Origin: an uncultured Ruminococcus sp. | Lineage (GTDB): Bacteria; Bacillota; Clostridia; Oscillospirales; Acutalibacteraceae | Length of the DNA stretch: 7,783 nucleotides | Assembly (NCBI GenBank): GCA_902802975.1 | Contig: CADCOF010000106.1 | Location: 1-7,783, forward strand | Direction of reading: 5' to 3' | In this document: positions 7,651 to 7,783 of the stretch, piece by piece | Layout: every line of letters begins with the position of its first letter | Numbering within the stretch: the stretch's first letter is position 1 | Translations under genes and position numbers: made by a program | Notes under the pieces: model-generated | What the model was told of the DNA's origin: nothing | Database searches by the model: none | Seen by the model: only the letters and a program-made list of their open reading frames with translations

Positions 7651-7783
7651 TCAATTCTGCCTAAGCCTATCAACCACACTTTCTTTGCATATTATCCGAT
7701 ACGCAACAGCGGGTATCACAGCCGACAGCAAAAGCAGTATCGGAACGCAAACGGCTATGGGCGCAAGCGTGAAGCGGTAAGTG
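7651..7783 (-). CDS. C-terminus of a probable FtsX-family ABC transporter permease (partial)
   Basis: The minus strand is open from the window edge to TGA at 7653-7651 and encodes the last 43 residues of a protein. A hydrophobic segment (LAPIAVCVPILLLLSAVIPA) is followed by VAYRIICKESVVDRLRQN. A final membrane helix and then a [ST]-[IV]-V-[ED]-R-L-R tail is the usual end of FtsX/MacB-type permeases of peptide-export or antimicrobial-resistance ABC transporters in Firmicutes. The rest of the gene lies beyond the window. No terminator is evident between its stop and the transposase remnant. The plus strand is also open here in exact codon register (7591 to the end), but it has no convincing start, so I take it as antisense shadow. 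The call is based on a short stretch. Confidence 0.5.
   Translation of the reverse strand, partial: TYRFTLAPIAVCVPILLLLSAVIPAVAYRIICKESVVDRLRQN

Noticed and set aside
7529..7780. 83-codon plus-strand open frame at the right end, with AAGGAGG at 7606-7612 in front of an internal TTG
   Set aside because: It spans the transposase remnant's upstream flank and lies antisense to the FtsX-like C-terminus, which has the more protein-like sequence. The product resembles nothing known.
7591..7783. Plus-strand open frame in codon register with the FtsX-like end, with a protein-looking stretch (FDPDGFSILPKPINHTFF)
   Set aside because: There is no start codon with a ribosome binding site in this frame, and the opposite strand gives a recognisable membrane helix plus permease tail. 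Kept as an alternative only.

Overview
The window looks like a chromosomal segment of a low-to-medium GC, spore-forming member of the Clostridia, probably Oscillospiraceae/Ruminococcus-like. This rests on the AGGAGG-type ribosome binding sites, the Firmicutes-style promoters, the flavour of the enolase and permease sequences, and a clostridial spore-coat morphogenesis protein (SipL type). The species cannot be fixed from the sequence alone.

Layout. Positions 1-226 hold the terminator of an upstream unit and a sigma-A promoter. Enolase (eno, 227-1528, +) follows with its own strong terminator. Next is a small, AT-rich, membrane-anchored protein of unknown function (1657-2223, +), which starts with TTG and has its own extended -10 promoter. 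It converges on a purine permease of the NCS2/AzgA family (2394-3866, -), and each of the two genes has a terminator in the 170-base gap between them. The permease is divergent from a PLP-dependent aspartate aminotransferase-like enzyme (4214-5488, +). After another terminator comes a SipL-like protein with three SPOCS (DUF3794) regions and a C-terminal LysM domain (5662-7236, +), preceded by a candidate sigma-E promoter. The last 550 bases are eroded intergenic DNA. They hold a 45-bp in-frame tandem duplication covering the sipL stop codon, two hairpins, two copies of a 13-bp repeat, a minus-strand fragment of an IS transposase, and at the right edge the apparent C-terminus of an FtsX-family ABC permease (minus strand).

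How the genes relate. Each complete gene appears to be its own transcription unit, with its own promoter and terminator. Glycolysis, amino-acid transamination, purine uptake and sporulation sit side by side without forming a pathway. I do not see a new multi-gene system. The most interesting signals are small: a family of three related terminator-like hairpins with a covarying base pair, the duplicated sipL 3' end in which TAG in one copy aligns with CAG in the other, the sporulation-type promoter, and the orphan membrane protein.
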